Assembly (NCBI GenBank): GCA_963727285.1 | Contig: CAVSFF010000009.1 | Location: 434,001 to 498,000 of the forward strand | Origin: CAITWD01 sp963727285 | Lineage (GTDB): Bacteria; Actinomycetota; Thermoleophilia; Miltoncostaeales; Miltoncostaeaceae | Reading direction: 5' to 3' | Length of the DNA: 64,000 nucleotides | Shown here: positions 8,504 to 19,626 of the stretch, piece after piece | Position numbering within the stretch: position 1 is the stretch's first letter | How the letters are laid out: each line of letters starts with the position of its first letter | The notes under the pieces: model-generated | What the model saw: only the letters and a program-made list of their open reading frames with translations | Told to the model about the DNA's origin: nothing | The model's database searches: none | Program-made: the position numbers and the translations under genes

Positions 8504-9580
8504 TTACGACAAACCGGCCAGCACGGCCGCGAGCGGGCCGGGTGCCTCGAGCGGCACCAAGTTGCCCGCGTCAGGCACCGTCGTCACCGGGATGCCGGCC
8601 CACGCACCCCCGTGTGCCCCGTCGTCGGCCCCCGCGATCACGATCCGGGCGACCCCGTCCGCACCGGCGATCGGCACCGAGGCGAGCGCCGTGGTCAGCG
8701 CGCCCCAGCCCTCGTGGTCGAGTCGGGCGTACCGGTCCCGGGCATAGCGGGCACCCCACCCGTCTCGGGCCAGCGTCGCCGGTCGGAGCACATCGGCCAG
8801 GTGCACGGCGTCCGGCGCCGTGCCGGGGACCGCGTCACGCGGTCCCACGAGGGCGACCGCCGTCACCCGTCCGGAGACGGCCCCCGCCAGCGCGAGCGCC
8901 AGCGGGGCCGTCGTCCCCTGGGTCACGATCACTGCACGCTCGAGCCCCGTCGCGTCCATCACCGCCACGAGATCCGCCACCAGCGCATCGGCACCTCCGG
9001 ACAGCGGAGCACCGACCGCCGCGCCGGCGCCGCGCAGGTCCGGAGCGACGGCGCGGCGTCCGTCCGGAAGCGCGCGCATGAGCTCGCGCCACATCCGTCG
9101 GTCCAGCTCCGGCGCATGGAGCAGCAAGAGTCCCTCCGCCCCCTCGCCGACGTCGGCCGCAAGCGTCTGATGGTCCGCCAGCGGCACCTCGACGACCGGC
9201 AACGGCAGCGGCAGTCCACGCTCCTCGAGGACGGCCCTGACGGCCCGCAGCGCGTTCAGCGCGCGCGGAAAGCCCGCGTACGGAGAGATCTGCTCGCACA
9301 GCTGGATCAGCTCCTCCGCGTCCGCGCCGCACTCGATCGCGGCCGGCACATGAACGCCAAGCTGGTTGTCGGCGCCGCCAATGGCCGCGAGGACTGCCAC
9401 CGTCAGCAGTTCGCGCTCGCGCGCCGGCAGCCCGGAACGCGAGAACACGTCCGCGAAGATGAATTCTTCGACGCCCGCGGCCAGGACCGGCGACGCCTCG
9501 CGAACACGCCCGGTCGCGACCGGTCCCTTGCCGGAGGTGGCCCGCCCGAACTCACGACGACCGATTTCTCCGCGATTCAC
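8504..9580 (-). CDS. PcaC-like domain fused to a degenerate alpha/beta-hydrolase domain
   Basis: 358 residues from a GTG at 9580, chosen for the AAGGAGC ribosome binding site about seven bases upstream. Residues 1-120 form a carboxymuconolactone decarboxylase (PcaC/AhpD) domain: ARERELLTVAVLAAIGG, GVHVPAAIECGADAEE and ISPYAGFPRALNA. Residues 125-358 have the layout of a 3-oxoadipate enol-lactonase-like hydrolase, but the nucleophile elbow reads TQGTTAP instead of GxSxG, the oxyanion HG reads HA, and the catalytic His before LVPLEAP is Asn (DAGNLVPLEAP). The domain order is the reverse of the known PcaD-PcaC fusion. It follows the aldehyde dehydrogenase gene in an apparent operon. The hydrolase part is probably not a serine hydrolase. 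Confidence 0.75.
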   Translation of the reverse strand: MNRGEIGRREFGRATSGKGPVATGRVREASPVLAAGVEEFIFADVFSRSGLPARERELLTVAVLAAIGGADNQLGVHVPAAIECGADAEELIQLCEQISPYAGFPRALNALRAVRAVLEERGLPLPLPVVEVPLADHQTLAADVGEGAEGLLLLHAPELDRRMWRELMRALPDGRRAVAPDLRGAGAAVGAPLSGGADALVADLVAVMDATGLERAVIVTQGTTAPLALALAGAVSGRVTAVALVGPRDAVPGTAPDAVHLADVLRPATLARDGWGARYARDRYARLDHEGWGALTTALASVPIAGADGVARIVIAGADDGAHGGAWAGIPVTTVPDAGNLVPLEAPGPLAAVLAGLS

Positions 9581-9637
9581 GCCCCGCTCCTTGTCGTTGG
9601 TGCACGGTGCCGCCACACAGACGGCACCCGGTCGCCA

Positions 9638-11032
9638 CTAGGCCAGCACCCGCACGTGCTGCCATCGAATGAACGCCTCGAGCCCCGGGCGCCCGAGCTC
9701 GCAGCCGACGCCCGATCCCCGCCAGCCCGCATACGGCGCGTAGGGCACCACGACGCGCCACCCGTTGATGACCACGGTGCCGCATTCGATCGCATGCGCG
9801 ACGTCCTGGGCTCGGCGAAGGTCACGCCCGCAGACGTACCCGACCAGGCCGTAGTCGGGCCGATTCGCCTCCGAGATGGCGTCGTCGAGCACGTCGTACG
9901 GCATGACGGCGACGATCGGCGTGAACGGCTCCTCGTCGACGAGGCGCACGCCGGGGACGGCTCCGGTCACAAGTGCCGGCGCGAGGCGGTTTCCGCCAAG
10001 GTCGTCGCCACCCTCGACGCGGGCGCCGCGGGCGCGCGCGTCGTCCAACAGCAGGCGATGACGCACCACCCCGCGGTCGGTCGCCATCGGGCCGAGCACG
10101 ACATCGGCCATCCGGATCCGGAACTGCTCCAGAAAGGCATCCTCCAAGTCGCGGGGGACGAGGACCCGGTTGACCGAATAGCAGGCCTGTCCGGCGTTCG
10201 CGTAGCCCTGCGTGATGGCCACGTCCACGGCGATATCCAGGTCGGCATCGTCCAGCACGACCAGCGGCCCGTGCCCGCCCAGCTCGAGGCTCACCGCCTT
10301 CAGCCGCGGCGACGCCCAGCCGGCGATGATCTCGGCCACGCGACGCGAGCCGGTAAATGCGACCTTGTCAACCCCGGGGTGGGTCGCCAGCGCCTCGCCG
10401 ACGAGCGGACCATCGCCGGTCACACATGACACGACCCCGGGCGGAAGGCCCGCCCGGTTGGCGACCTCGCACACCGCACGGGCGGCCAACGGCGCCTCCT
10501 GGGCCGGCTTGACGATCACGCAGCATCCGGCCGCGAGCGCGGGCGCGAGCTTCCAGATCACGAGGGCCACGGGGAAGTTCCAGGGCGTGATCGCCGCAAC
10601 GACGCCGATCCCGTCGGGACGGATCTCGCTACCGCGCCCGCCGGACCCGGCCGGCAGCACCTCACTCCACAGCCGCTCGGCCTCTCCGGCGAAATGGTGG
10701 ACGACCTCGCAGGCGCGCGCGACTTCGGCCTGGGCCTCACCGAGGGGCTTGCCCTCTTCGCGGTGGATGAGCTCGGCGATGCGCCCCGCCTCGTCGTCGA
10801 GGGCCCGGGCAAATCGGGCGATCGCCTGCCCGCGCTCCAGTGGCGACGTGCGCCGCCACGCGCCGAGTGCCGCCCGCGCAGCGACGACGGCCGCGTCGAC
10901 GTCGCCCTTCGCGGCGGCCGTGACCTGCGCGATGGGTGCACCGGTCGCCGGGTCGGTGACGTCCATCCAGGCATCGGTGGCGATCTCCTCGCCGCCGATG
11001 ATGAGTCCGAAACGCGGCACGTCCGCGCTCAT
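9638..11032 (-). CDS. NAD(P)-dependent aldehyde dehydrogenase
   Basis: 464 residues, typical of the ALDH superfamily; oxidises aldehydes to acids. The ATG at 11032 overlaps the ligase stop as ATGA. Visible motifs are TPWNFPVALVIWKLAPALAAG (cofactor fold, catalytic Asn), VAFTGSRRVAE (nucleotide loop), VSLELGGHGP (general base Glu) and NAGQACYSVNRV (catalytic Cys). The C-terminal motif EEPFTPI is present. Downstream in the operon is the PcaC-hydrolase fusion. The substrate is unknown; the context suggests catabolism of an aromatic or acyl compound. Confidence 0.88.
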   Translation of the reverse strand: MSADVPRFGLIIGGEEIATDAWMDVTDPATGAPIAQVTAAAKGDVDAAVVAARAALGAWRRTSPLERGQAIARFARALDDEAGRIAELIHREEGKPLGEAQAEVARACEVVHHFAGEAERLWSEVLPAGSGGRGSEIRPDGIGVVAAITPWNFPVALVIWKLAPALAAGCCVIVKPAQEAPLAARAVCEVANRAGLPPGVVSCVTGDGPLVGEALATHPGVDKVAFTGSRRVAEIIAGWASPRLKAVSLELGGHGPLVVLDDADLDIAVDVAITQGYANAGQACYSVNRVLVPRDLEDAFLEQFRIRMADVVLGPMATDRGVVRHRLLLDDARARGARVEGGDDLGGNRLAPALVTGAVPGVRLVDEEPFTPIVAVMPYDVLDDAISEANRPDYGLVGYVCGRDLRRAQDVAHAIECGTVVINGWRVVVPYAPYAGWRGSGVGCELGRPGLEAFIRWQHVRVLA

Positions 11033-12675
11033 ACGACCGCCCCTTCCATCCCGCGGTCGTAGGTGTCGGCCGTGACGCCTTCCTCGCGGAGCTCGACCTT
11101 GCGGACCCGCTCGGTCGGCGTCTTCGGGAGGTGCTCCATGAACCGGATGTACCGCGGGATCGCAAACGCAGGCATCTTCGGTTCGAGGAAGTTGGCCAGT
11201 TCTCGCGGCGTGAGGTGGCCCGACCGCGTCACCACGCACACCAGGATTTCGTCCTCCGCGGAGGCACCCTCGTGGGCGTGGACGCCGATCGCGGCCGCCT
11301 CGAGCACGTCGGGATGCGACATGACCGTGCGTTCGACCTCGACGGAGCTGACGTTCTCGCCGCGCCGGCGGATGTAGTCCTTGAGCCGGTCCTTGAAGTA
11401 GAGGTATCCGTCGTCGTCCATCTCGCCGAGATCGCCAGTGTGCAGCTTGAGATTGCGGAAGTCCTCGGCCGTCTTCTCCGGCATCCCGACATAGGCTCGC
11501 ATCACGATGTTCGGGATCTTCATGTCGACCACGATCTCGCCTTGGCGACCGGGCGGAAGCGGCAGATCCGTGCCCGGCTCGACGACGGTGACCTCGAATC
11601 CGGGTGTCGACACGCCGCAGCTGCCGGGCCGCGCCGCGATCCCGGGCGGATGGTAGGTCACCATGCCCGTTTCGGTGAGCCCGTATCCCTCGATAAAGCG
11701 GATCCCGAAACGCTCCTGAAACTCGTAGTAGATGTCCTTCGGAGCGGGCATGGCCATGATGCGGGTCACGCCGTGGGCCCGGTCGAGCCCGGCGGGTTCG
11801 GTGTTCCAGATGAAGTAGTTGATCGCCGAGACGGTGTTCAGGATCGTCGCACCGCACTCGGTGACGTTGGTCCAGAACCGGGTCGATGAATAGCGGGCGT
11901 CGAACTGGACCCTGCCGCCGGCAAGGAGCGCCGGGTAGGCGTTGAGCACCTGCGCGTTCGAGTGGAACAGCGGCAGGCAGCAGTAGAAGACGTCGTCTTC
12001 GGTGACCTCACAGACCTCGTTGTAGGTCCGGCCCGAAAAATAGTCCGAGGCGTGCTGCTTGATCACGCCCTTGCTCCGGCCGGTCGTTCCCGAGGTGAAC
12101 ATGATGCGGGCGTCGCCGGTCCACGTCAGCTCGACGCCGGGATCGCCGTCCCCGGACTCGCCGATGAACTCCTCATAGGACTCCCACGCCCGGCGCGGAG
12201 CCGGACCATGTGCCGCCCCCGTCGGAACGACGACCACCCGCTCCAGCGAGGTCAGTTCGTCCGACACCGCGTCGAGCTCCGCCAGGAATGTGTCGGCGAT
12301 GATGAGCATCCGGGCCTGCGGGAGGTTGACCGCCCACGACAGGAAGTCACCGCGGTAGGCGGTGTTGATCGGACACTGCGCGGCCCCCGAGGCCAGGATC
12401 CCGAACCAGATCTCCAGGTGCGGCTCCATGTTCGGCAACTGCGTCGCCACGACGTCTCCGGCGCCGATGCCGTGCCGGGCCAAGGCGTTGGCGACACGGT
12501 TGGTACGCGAAAGCATCTGCGCGTAGGTGATCCACTCACCGTGCTGGAACCGGAAGTAGGGGCGGTCGGGGTGCGACTCGGCCCGCGACCGCAGGATGCG
12601 CGGCAGTACCCATTGCTCCGGGTCTTCCCGCCGGTACCAGTCGCTCCACTCCGCCCGATCCGTGTGCGTACTCAT
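11029..12675 (-). CDS. AMP-forming acyl-CoA synthetase (CaiC-like)
   Basis: Activates a carboxylic acid to its CoA thioester via an acyl-AMP. 548 residues from the ATG at 12675, preceded by GGGGAG. The P-loop is FTSGTTGRSKGV, followed by motif EGYGLTETGM and the hinge region LHTGDLGEMDDDGYLYFKDR, with DYIRRRGENVSS. The C-terminal catalytic Lys region reads TPTERVRKVELR. Best resemblance is to carnitine/crotonobetaine-CoA ligase-like enzymes. First gene of a leftward operon; 215 bases separate it from the divergent ABC importer. Confidence 0.87.
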   Translation of the reverse strand: MSTHTDRAEWSDWYRREDPEQWVLPRILRSRAESHPDRPYFRFQHGEWITYAQMLSRTNRVANALARHGIGAGDVVATQLPNMEPHLEIWFGILASGAAQCPINTAYRGDFLSWAVNLPQARMLIIADTFLAELDAVSDELTSLERVVVVPTGAAHGPAPRRAWESYEEFIGESGDGDPGVELTWTGDARIMFTSGTTGRSKGVIKQHASDYFSGRTYNEVCEVTEDDVFYCCLPLFHSNAQVLNAYPALLAGGRVQFDARYSSTRFWTNVTECGATILNTVSAINYFIWNTEPAGLDRAHGVTRIMAMPAPKDIYYEFQERFGIRFIEGYGLTETGMVTYHPPGIAARPGSCGVSTPGFEVTVVEPGTDLPLPPGRQGEIVVDMKIPNIVMRAYVGMPEKTAEDFRNLKLHTGDLGEMDDDGYLYFKDRLKDYIRRRGENVSSVEVERTVMSHPDVLEAAAIGVHAHEGASAEDEILVCVVTRSGHLTPRELANFLEPKMPAFAIPRYIRFMEHLPKTPTERVRKVELREEGVTADTYDRGMEGAVV

Positions 12676-12890
12676 TCGTCTCCCCGACCGTCTCGAGGGT
12701 GCGGGCACACCATGGGGGACTGCGGCCCGGACCATGTCGAATTCGTGGCACACGGTACAGAGTCCAACCTGCCCGTCGCCAGAGCGCGCGCGCCCTTGTC
12801 GGCAGGACCGGCCCCGGCCCCGGCGAACGAACAGCCAGCCCCCGGAGCGCCGTGCGCTGCGGTGCCCGCCCCCGCCGCCACAAACCCGCC

Positions 12891-13850
12891 ATGAGCGTCG
12901 ACGTCTCCATCCTCGAAACCGCACAGCCTCCGGCGCTCGGCGCCGGACGGTCGCCGGCGGCCCTCATGTGGCGCCGGTTCCGCGGCAATCGGGCCGCGTA
13001 TGTCTCCCTGATATTCCTCGTGGTGCTGACCGTCGCGGCGATCGCCGCCCCGCTGATCGCCGATCTCGTCGGGCACGGGCCGAACGATCTCTACCGGACG
13101 TCGATGCTCGACTACTACGGCGACCCGAAGGGACCGACGCTGCACTTCTGGTTCGGTGCCGACGGATCCGGGCGCGACTTGTTCGTGCGGGTCATGTACG
13201 GCGCCCGCGTCTCATTGATGGTCGGCGTCGTGGCGACGGGCATCGCCGCGGCCATCGGGGTGGTCTTCGGCTTGTTCGCCGGCTTCCGCGGGGGAGCCCT
13301 CGACACGCTGCTCTCCCGCACCTCGGATGTGGTCCTCGCCCTTCCGATCCTCTTGTTCGCGATCGGGCTCTCGAGCGCGTGCTCGACGACCGCCCAAGGG
13401 TGTGTCGGCGGTGCGGTCACACCGGGGCTCAACCTGGTGATCGTCATCATCGTCATCTTCTCGTGGCCGGCCATGTTCCGCATCGTGCGTGCGACGACGC
13501 TGTCGCTGCGGGAGTCCACCTTCGTCGAGGCCGGACGGGCCGTCGGCATGAGTGGCCGAAGCATCATGTTTCGCGAAGTGCTGCCGAATCTCATATCACC
13601 GGTCGTGGTCTACGCCGCGCTGATGATCCCGGAAAGCATCCTGTTCGAGGCTTATCTGTCGTTCCTCGGCCTCGGCGTCCCCGACACCACTCCGTCGTGG
13701 GGGGGGATGCTCGATCAGGCCAGCCAGCTGTACACCACCGCGTGGTGGTTGATGGTGTTCCCCGGACTGTTTCTGCTTGCCACGATTCTCGCGTTCAACC
13801 TTGTCGCCGACGGCGTCCGCGACGCGTTCGACCCCCGAACAACGAAATGA
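12891..13850 (+). CDS. dppC: peptide ABC transporter permease, DppC type
   Basis: 319-residue inner-membrane permease. The ATG at 12891 gives a cytoplasmic leader, then MWRRFRGNRAAYVSLI (first helix), a periplasmic loop, and the FGADGSGRDLFVRVMYGARVS segment typical of OppC/DppC. The EAA loop that docks the ATPases reads EAGRAVGMSGRSIMF. First gene of an apparent five-gene operon; the lipoprotein gene starts seven bases after its stop. Confidence 0.9.
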   Translation: MSVDVSILETAQPPALGAGRSPAALMWRRFRGNRAAYVSLIFLVVLTVAAIAAPLIADLVGHGPNDLYRTSMLDYYGDPKGPTLHFWFGADGSGRDLFVRVMYGARVSLMVGVVATGIAAAIGVVFGLFAGFRGGALDTLLSRTSDVVLALPILLFAIGLSSACSTTAQGCVGGAVTPGLNLVIVIIVIFSWPAMFRIVRATTLSLRESTFVEAGRAVGMSGRSIMFREVLPNLISPVVVYAALMIPESILFEAYLSFLGLGVPDTTPSWGGMLDQASQLYTTAWWLMVFPGLFLLATILAFNLVADGVRDAFDPRTTK

Positions 13851-13857
13851 GCGATCA

Positions 13858-15738
13858 ATGCCGATAGCCCCCGGACCCGCCCGCCGCGTACGCGCGTCGG
13901 GAATCGGATTGGCGATCTGCCTGGCGGGCGCCGCGACCCTTCTCGCCGCCTGCGGCGGGTCCTCGGGATCGGGCACCTCCGGCGGCGGCACCCGCGGCGG
14001 CACGTACCGAGTCGAGGCGACCGACTTCGGCTTCTCCAACAACTTCGACCCGACCGGCGAGTACACGACCAACGCGTGGGGGATCTACCGGGGCCTGTTG
14101 ATCCGCACCCTCGTCGGTTACAAGATGGTGGCCGGCGTCCCGGGCAACCAGTTGGTGCCCGATCTGGCGACTGCGGTTCCGACGCCGACGGCCAACAACA
14201 CGGTCTGGAGCTTCACGCTCAAGCCGGGCATCCGCTTTGCACCGCCGGTCAACCGCCAGATCACCTCGCAGGACGTCGCCTACGCATTCCAGCGGATCGC
14301 GACGCCGGCACTCGCGGCCCAGTACGGGTTCTACTACTCGACGATCGCGGGTATGGACGCCTTTGCGTCCGGCAAGGCGAAGACGATTTCGGGCATCACC
14401 ACGCCGAACGCGCGAACGATCGTGTTCCACCTGACCCAGCCGACACCCGACTTTCTCTACCGGCTGAGCCTCCCCGCCGCCGGCCCGATCCCGCGCGAGG
14501 TCGCCAAGTGCTTCACGGCCCCGGGCGGGTATGGACGGGACCTGGTCTCCAGCGGCCCCTACATGATCCAGGGCAGCCAGAGCGTCAGGATCTCCAGCTG
14601 CGGTGCGATCACGCCGATGTCCGGCTTCGACCCGGCGAGCAAGCTCATCCTCGTCAGGAACCCGAACTACGACCCCGCGACCGATTCCACGGCGATGCGC
14701 ACCGCGCTGCCGAACACGTTCTCGTTCACGATCAACACGAATCAGCGCGACATCTTTGACCGGATCCTCGCCGGGCTCGCCGACGACTCGCTCAACGCGC
14801 CGCCGGCCAGCATCGTCGCCCAGGTCGCCGGCAACGCGAGCCAACGTCACTTGATCCACTCGGGGCTCAGCGACAGCACCAAGTACATCTCGATGAACCT
14901 CACCAAGGCGCCGTTTGACGATATCCACGTCCGCAGGGCGGTCAACCTGATCATGGACAAGGTCGGCCTGCAGCAGGCCAACGGCGGCCCGCTGTTCGGT
15001 GAACTGGCCACCCACATCGTTCCCAACACGATGTACAACGATGCGTCCTCGATCACCGGCTACGACCCCTACCCATCCCCCGGATCATCGGGGAGCCTGA
15101 GTGCCGCCCAGGCCGAGATGCGCCAATCCAAGTACGACCCGAAGCACGACGGCCTGTGCGACGCGTCGGCGTGCAAGAACGTCTTCACGATCGCCGTCAA
15201 CACCAGCCAGGACACCAACGAAATCCCGGTCGTCCAGTCCGCGTTGGGCAAGATCGGGATCACCCTCAACCTTCGGGCGCTCCCGCCCTCGTCCGCGGGC
15301 GCCACGGTCGGGACGGTTGCCAACAACGTCCCCCTGGCACTCAGCCAGGGGTTCGCCAAGGACTACGCCGACCCGTCGACGTTCTTCACGCCGCTGTTCG
15401 CGTCGTCGAGCATCGCCCCGACCGGCAATCTCAACGAATCCCTCGTCGGCCTTACTCCAAGCCTCGCGCAGCAGCTCGGCGTCAAGATCCCGCAGGGCGT
15501 TGAGATCCCGAGCATCGACGCGAAGATTGCAGCGTGTGATGCGATCCCGACCGGCGACGCACGCCAGTCCTGCTGGATCGCCCTCGACAAGTACACGATG
15601 GAGAGCGTGGTCCCGTGGGTGCCGTACCTCACCCAGCACGACATCCACCTCCTCGGCTCCGATGTCACGACCTGGGACTACGACCAGTCGAGCAACACCA
15701 CCGCCTACTCGCATGTGGCGGTGGCCGCGAACAAGTAG
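13858..15738 (+). CDS. dppA: peptide/solute-binding lipoprotein, SBP family 5
   Basis: 626-residue extracytoplasmic substrate-binding protein of the OppA/DppA family. A basic n-region and hydrophobic core end in the lipobox LLAACGG with the acylated Cys at residue 32. Family segments include WSFTLKPGIRFAPP, SSGPYMI and ISMNLTKAPFDD followed by VRRAVNLIMDK. Such proteins bind peptides, nickel, sugars or other solutes, so the ligand is uncertain. It lies between the two permease genes. Confidence 0.9.
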   Translation: MPIAPGPARRVRASGIGLAICLAGAATLLAACGGSSGSGTSGGGTRGGTYRVEATDFGFSNNFDPTGEYTTNAWGIYRGLLIRTLVGYKMVAGVPGNQLVPDLATAVPTPTANNTVWSFTLKPGIRFAPPVNRQITSQDVAYAFQRIATPALAAQYGFYYSTIAGMDAFASGKAKTISGITTPNARTIVFHLTQPTPDFLYRLSLPAAGPIPREVAKCFTAPGGYGRDLVSSGPYMIQGSQSVRISSCGAITPMSGFDPASKLILVRNPNYDPATDSTAMRTALPNTFSFTINTNQRDIFDRILAGLADDSLNAPPASIVAQVAGNASQRHLIHSGLSDSTKYISMNLTKAPFDDIHVRRAVNLIMDKVGLQQANGGPLFGELATHIVPNTMYNDASSITGYDPYPSPGSSGSLSAAQAEMRQSKYDPKHDGLCDASACKNVFTIAVNTSQDTNEIPVVQSALGKIGITLNLRALPPSSAGATVGTVANNVPLALSQGFAKDYADPSTFFTPLFASSSIAPTGNLNESLVGLTPSLAQQLGVKIPQGVEIPSIDAKIAACDAIPTGDARQSCWIALDKYTMESVVPWVPYLTQHDIHLLGSDVTTWDYDQSSNTTAYSHVAVAANK

Positions 15739-15807
15739 GGCTGACCCCACGCCCACGCGCCGCCCCGGGGCCGGAATCGGACCGCGGGCGGCGAATGGAT
15801 CTCTGTC

Positions 15808-16769
15808 ATGGGCCGTTACATCATCCGCCGGCTGCTTTGGACGCTCGTCGTCATCCTGATCGTCACCTTGGTGACGTTCGTGATCTTCTACGTGCTGCCG
15901 TCCGGCGATCCGGCGGTCCGCTTCGCCGGCAAGCAGCCCACCCAGCAGGTGATCGACCAGGTCCGCAGCAATCTCGGGCTCAACCACGACGTCGCGATCC
16001 AGTACCTGCTCTACCTCAAGCGGCTCGCCGTCGGCGACAAGTACGGGTGGCCGGGCTTGGGATTCTCATACGGCAGCGGTGAGGCGATCGCGCCGCAGCT
16101 GTGGCAGCGGGCACAGATCACCCTCGAACTCGTGCTCGGGGCGGCGGTGATCTGGATGCTGATCGGGATCCCCGTCGGCGTCTACGCCGCCTTGAAGCCG
16201 CGCAGCGCGTTCGACCGCTCGAGCCTTGTCGTCGGCCTTGTCTTCATCTCCACCCCGGTCTTCTGGCTCGGCCTGGTGCTGCTGTGGCTGTTCTGGAACA
16301 CCCTCGGCTGGCTCCCGGGCACCGGCTACGTCCCGTTCACGAGCGATCCGCTGGCGTGGGCCGGCCACATGCTGATGCCGTGGCTGACACTCGCACTGGC
16401 GTTTGCGGCGATCTACGCGCGGATCATCCGCGGGAAGATGCTCGACACCCTCGGGGAGGACTACATCCGCACGGCCCGCGCAAAGGGGCTCTCGGAGCGC
16501 CGCGTGGTCAGCCACCACGCGTTGCGCGCAAGCCTCGTCCCGATCGTCACGCTGCTGGCGGTCGATGTTGCGACCCTCATCGGCGGCACCGTCGTCGTGG
16601 AGACGATCTTCAACCTCCAAGGTCTCGGCAGCTGGGTCATCTACGGCGCACTGAACCAGGATCTGCCGGTCACGTTGGCGGTCACGCTGGTGGCGACGAT
16701 CGCCGTGAGTCTGCTGAGTCTCGTGGCCGACGTGATCTACGCCTACCTCGACCCCCGGGTGCGGCCCAG

Positions 16770-16773
<4 letters not shown>
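15808..16773 (+). CDS. dppB: peptide ABC transporter permease, DppB type
   Basis: 321 residues beginning MGRYIIRRLLWTLVVILIV, the usual start of DppB/OppB permeases. The N-terminal family marker DPAVRFAGKQP is followed by a five- to six-helix permease core and an EAA loop DYIRTARAKGLSERRVV. Its TGA overlaps the ATG of the next gene (ATGA). Confidence 0.92.
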
Positions 16774-17794
<1,021 letters not shown>

Positions 17795-17798
<4 letters not shown>

Positions 17799-18847
17799 CC
17801 GATCCGGCACCACTCGTCGCTACCGACGGGCTCACCAAGCGCTTTCCGGTCACGCGCGGCATCCTCTTCGCCCACACCGTCGGCCAAGTCCATGCCGTCG
17901 AAGGCGTCGACCTCGCCGTCCCGCGAGGCCGCACACTCGGGATCGTCGGCGAGTCGGGGTCCGGCAAATCGACGACCGCCCGCATGATCGCGCGCCTGAT
18001 CGACCCGACGGCGGGCACGGTCGCGCTCGATGGGGTCGACATCACCCACGTCCACGGTGCCGATCTCCGTGCACTGCGACGGCGGATCCAGATGGTCTTC
18101 CAGGACCCGGCCGGCGCCCTCAACCCGCGGCATACGGCCAATCAGATCGTGGGCGCACCGCTGCGCGTCCACCGTATCGGCGGAGATCGGGCGACTCGGG
18201 TCGCCAGCCTCTTGGAGCGGGTCGGCCTCAGCCCCGACCTCGGCGACCGGTACCCCCACGAGTTCTCGGGCGGACAGCGCCAGCGGATCGGCATCGCCCG
18301 CGCCCTGGCGCTCGAGCCCGAGCTTCTCGTGCTCGACGAGCCGGTCTCGGCGCTGGACGTCTCCGTACAGGCCCACATCCTGAACCTGCTGACCGACCTC
18401 CAACGCGCCCACGGGATGACCTACATCGTGATCTCCCACGACCTGGGCGTCATCCGGCATTTGGCCGACGAGGTCGTCGTGATGTATCTGGGCCGCGTCG
18501 TCGAACAGTCGGACGCCGCATCGATTACCGCACCGTCGCATCCGTACACGGCCGCGCTGCTGACTGCGGCACCGGGGCGGCCCGGTGCGGCCCACCGGCG
18601 CCGGATTCTGTTGCCCGGAGACCCGCCGTCCCCCATCACGCCGCCGAGCGGATGCGCGTTCCATCCGCGCTGCCCCAAGGCACGCCTGATCTCCGGCGAC
18701 CCGCAGATCGTGCCGGAGCGCTGCAGAACCGACGCGCCCCCGCTCGAAGCGATCGGGCCCGGGCGGCGCGTGGCGTGTTGGTACCCGGTCGCCGCCGTCG
18801 ACGATCTCGTCGGAGCGGCGGAGGCGATGTCCGCCGTGTCGGCCTGA
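17795..18847 (+). CDS. dppF: peptide ABC transporter ATPase, DppF type
   Basis: 350-residue second ATP-binding subunit. Walker A GESGSGKST (52-60), Q-loop MVFQDPAGALNPR, signature FSGGQRQR near 155, Walker B LLVLDEPVSALD near 180 and H-loop VISHDLGV. The C-terminal extension carries the Cys pair region CAFHPRCPKAR. ATGA overlap with dppD. Ends the importer operon; the convergent SDR gene stops eight bases beyond. Confidence 0.93.
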
Positions 18848-18854
18848 TCGGACC

Positions 18855-19532
18855 TCACGCCGCCGGAATCGCGACCTCGACGGCGTCGGAGCTCAGCGCG
18901 TCCACGATCGCAGCGGCGGCCGATGCAGGATCGCGCCCGGGCCCGAGGCGGGGCGCGATTCCCGCCAGAGGCCGATCCGCAAGACCCGTTGCCAGGTGTG
19001 GCGGGCGCGCATCCAGCACGCGGATGCCGGACCGCCGGAGTTCTCGCGCAAGCGCGCGGTCGAACGCGGTGAGCGCGGCCTTGGATGCGGAGTATGCGGC
19101 CATCCCCGCCGTCGGGTCGTCGGCCACGACGCCGGAGACCATCACCAGGGCGCTCCCAGGGCCGAGCACCCGGGCGGCGGCGCGGGCGAGCCGGATCGGA
19201 CCGAACACGTTCGCCTCGAACAGGCGCACCAGCACCGCGTCGTCGAGTTCGGACAGCGGACCGAACGCGACCGTGCCCGCGCAGCAGATCACCAGATCCA
19301 GGCCGCCCAACAGCGCCACCGCCTCGCCCACGGCCTGATCGGCGGCCGTCGGCTCGGAGAGGTCGAGTCGGATCTGGGGCGCACCCACCTCGTCCGCGAT
19401 CGCCCGGAGCCGGGCCGGATCCCGTCCGGTGACGGCGATCAGCGCACCCTGCTCGCGGAGCGCCCGTGAGATCGCGCCCCCGAGCCCGCCGCTGGCACCG
19501 ACCACGAGAGCCCGAGTGTGTGAGAGATCCAT
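18855..19532 (-). CDS. short-chain dehydrogenase/reductase
   Basis: 225-residue NAD(P)-dependent oxidoreductase. The ATG at 19532 is preceded by GGGGAG. The cofactor motif is GASGGLG (12-18), the NAG equivalent is CCAG, and the catalytic Ser and YxxxK are S133 and Y147-K151 (YSASK). A short classical SDR; the substrate is unknown. Convergent with the importer operon and divergent from the DsbA-like gene. Confidence 0.85.
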   Translation of the reverse strand: MDLSHTRALVVGASGGLGGAISRALREQGALIAVTGRDPARLRAIADEVGAPQIRLDLSEPTAADQAVGEAVALLGGLDLVICCAGTVAFGPLSELDDAVLVRLFEANVFGPIRLARAAARVLGPGSALVMVSGVVADDPTAGMAAYSASKAALTAFDRALARELRRSGIRVLDARPPHLATGLADRPLAGIAPRLGPGRDPASAAAAIVDALSSDAVEVAIPAA

Positions 19533-19626
19533 ACTCCCCACGCTACCGGCCGCGACGATGCCCGTGCCGGTCATCGGACCGTCGCCCGGGGCGCCGATTC
19601 GCAACCCGGACTAGTGTTGACAACCG

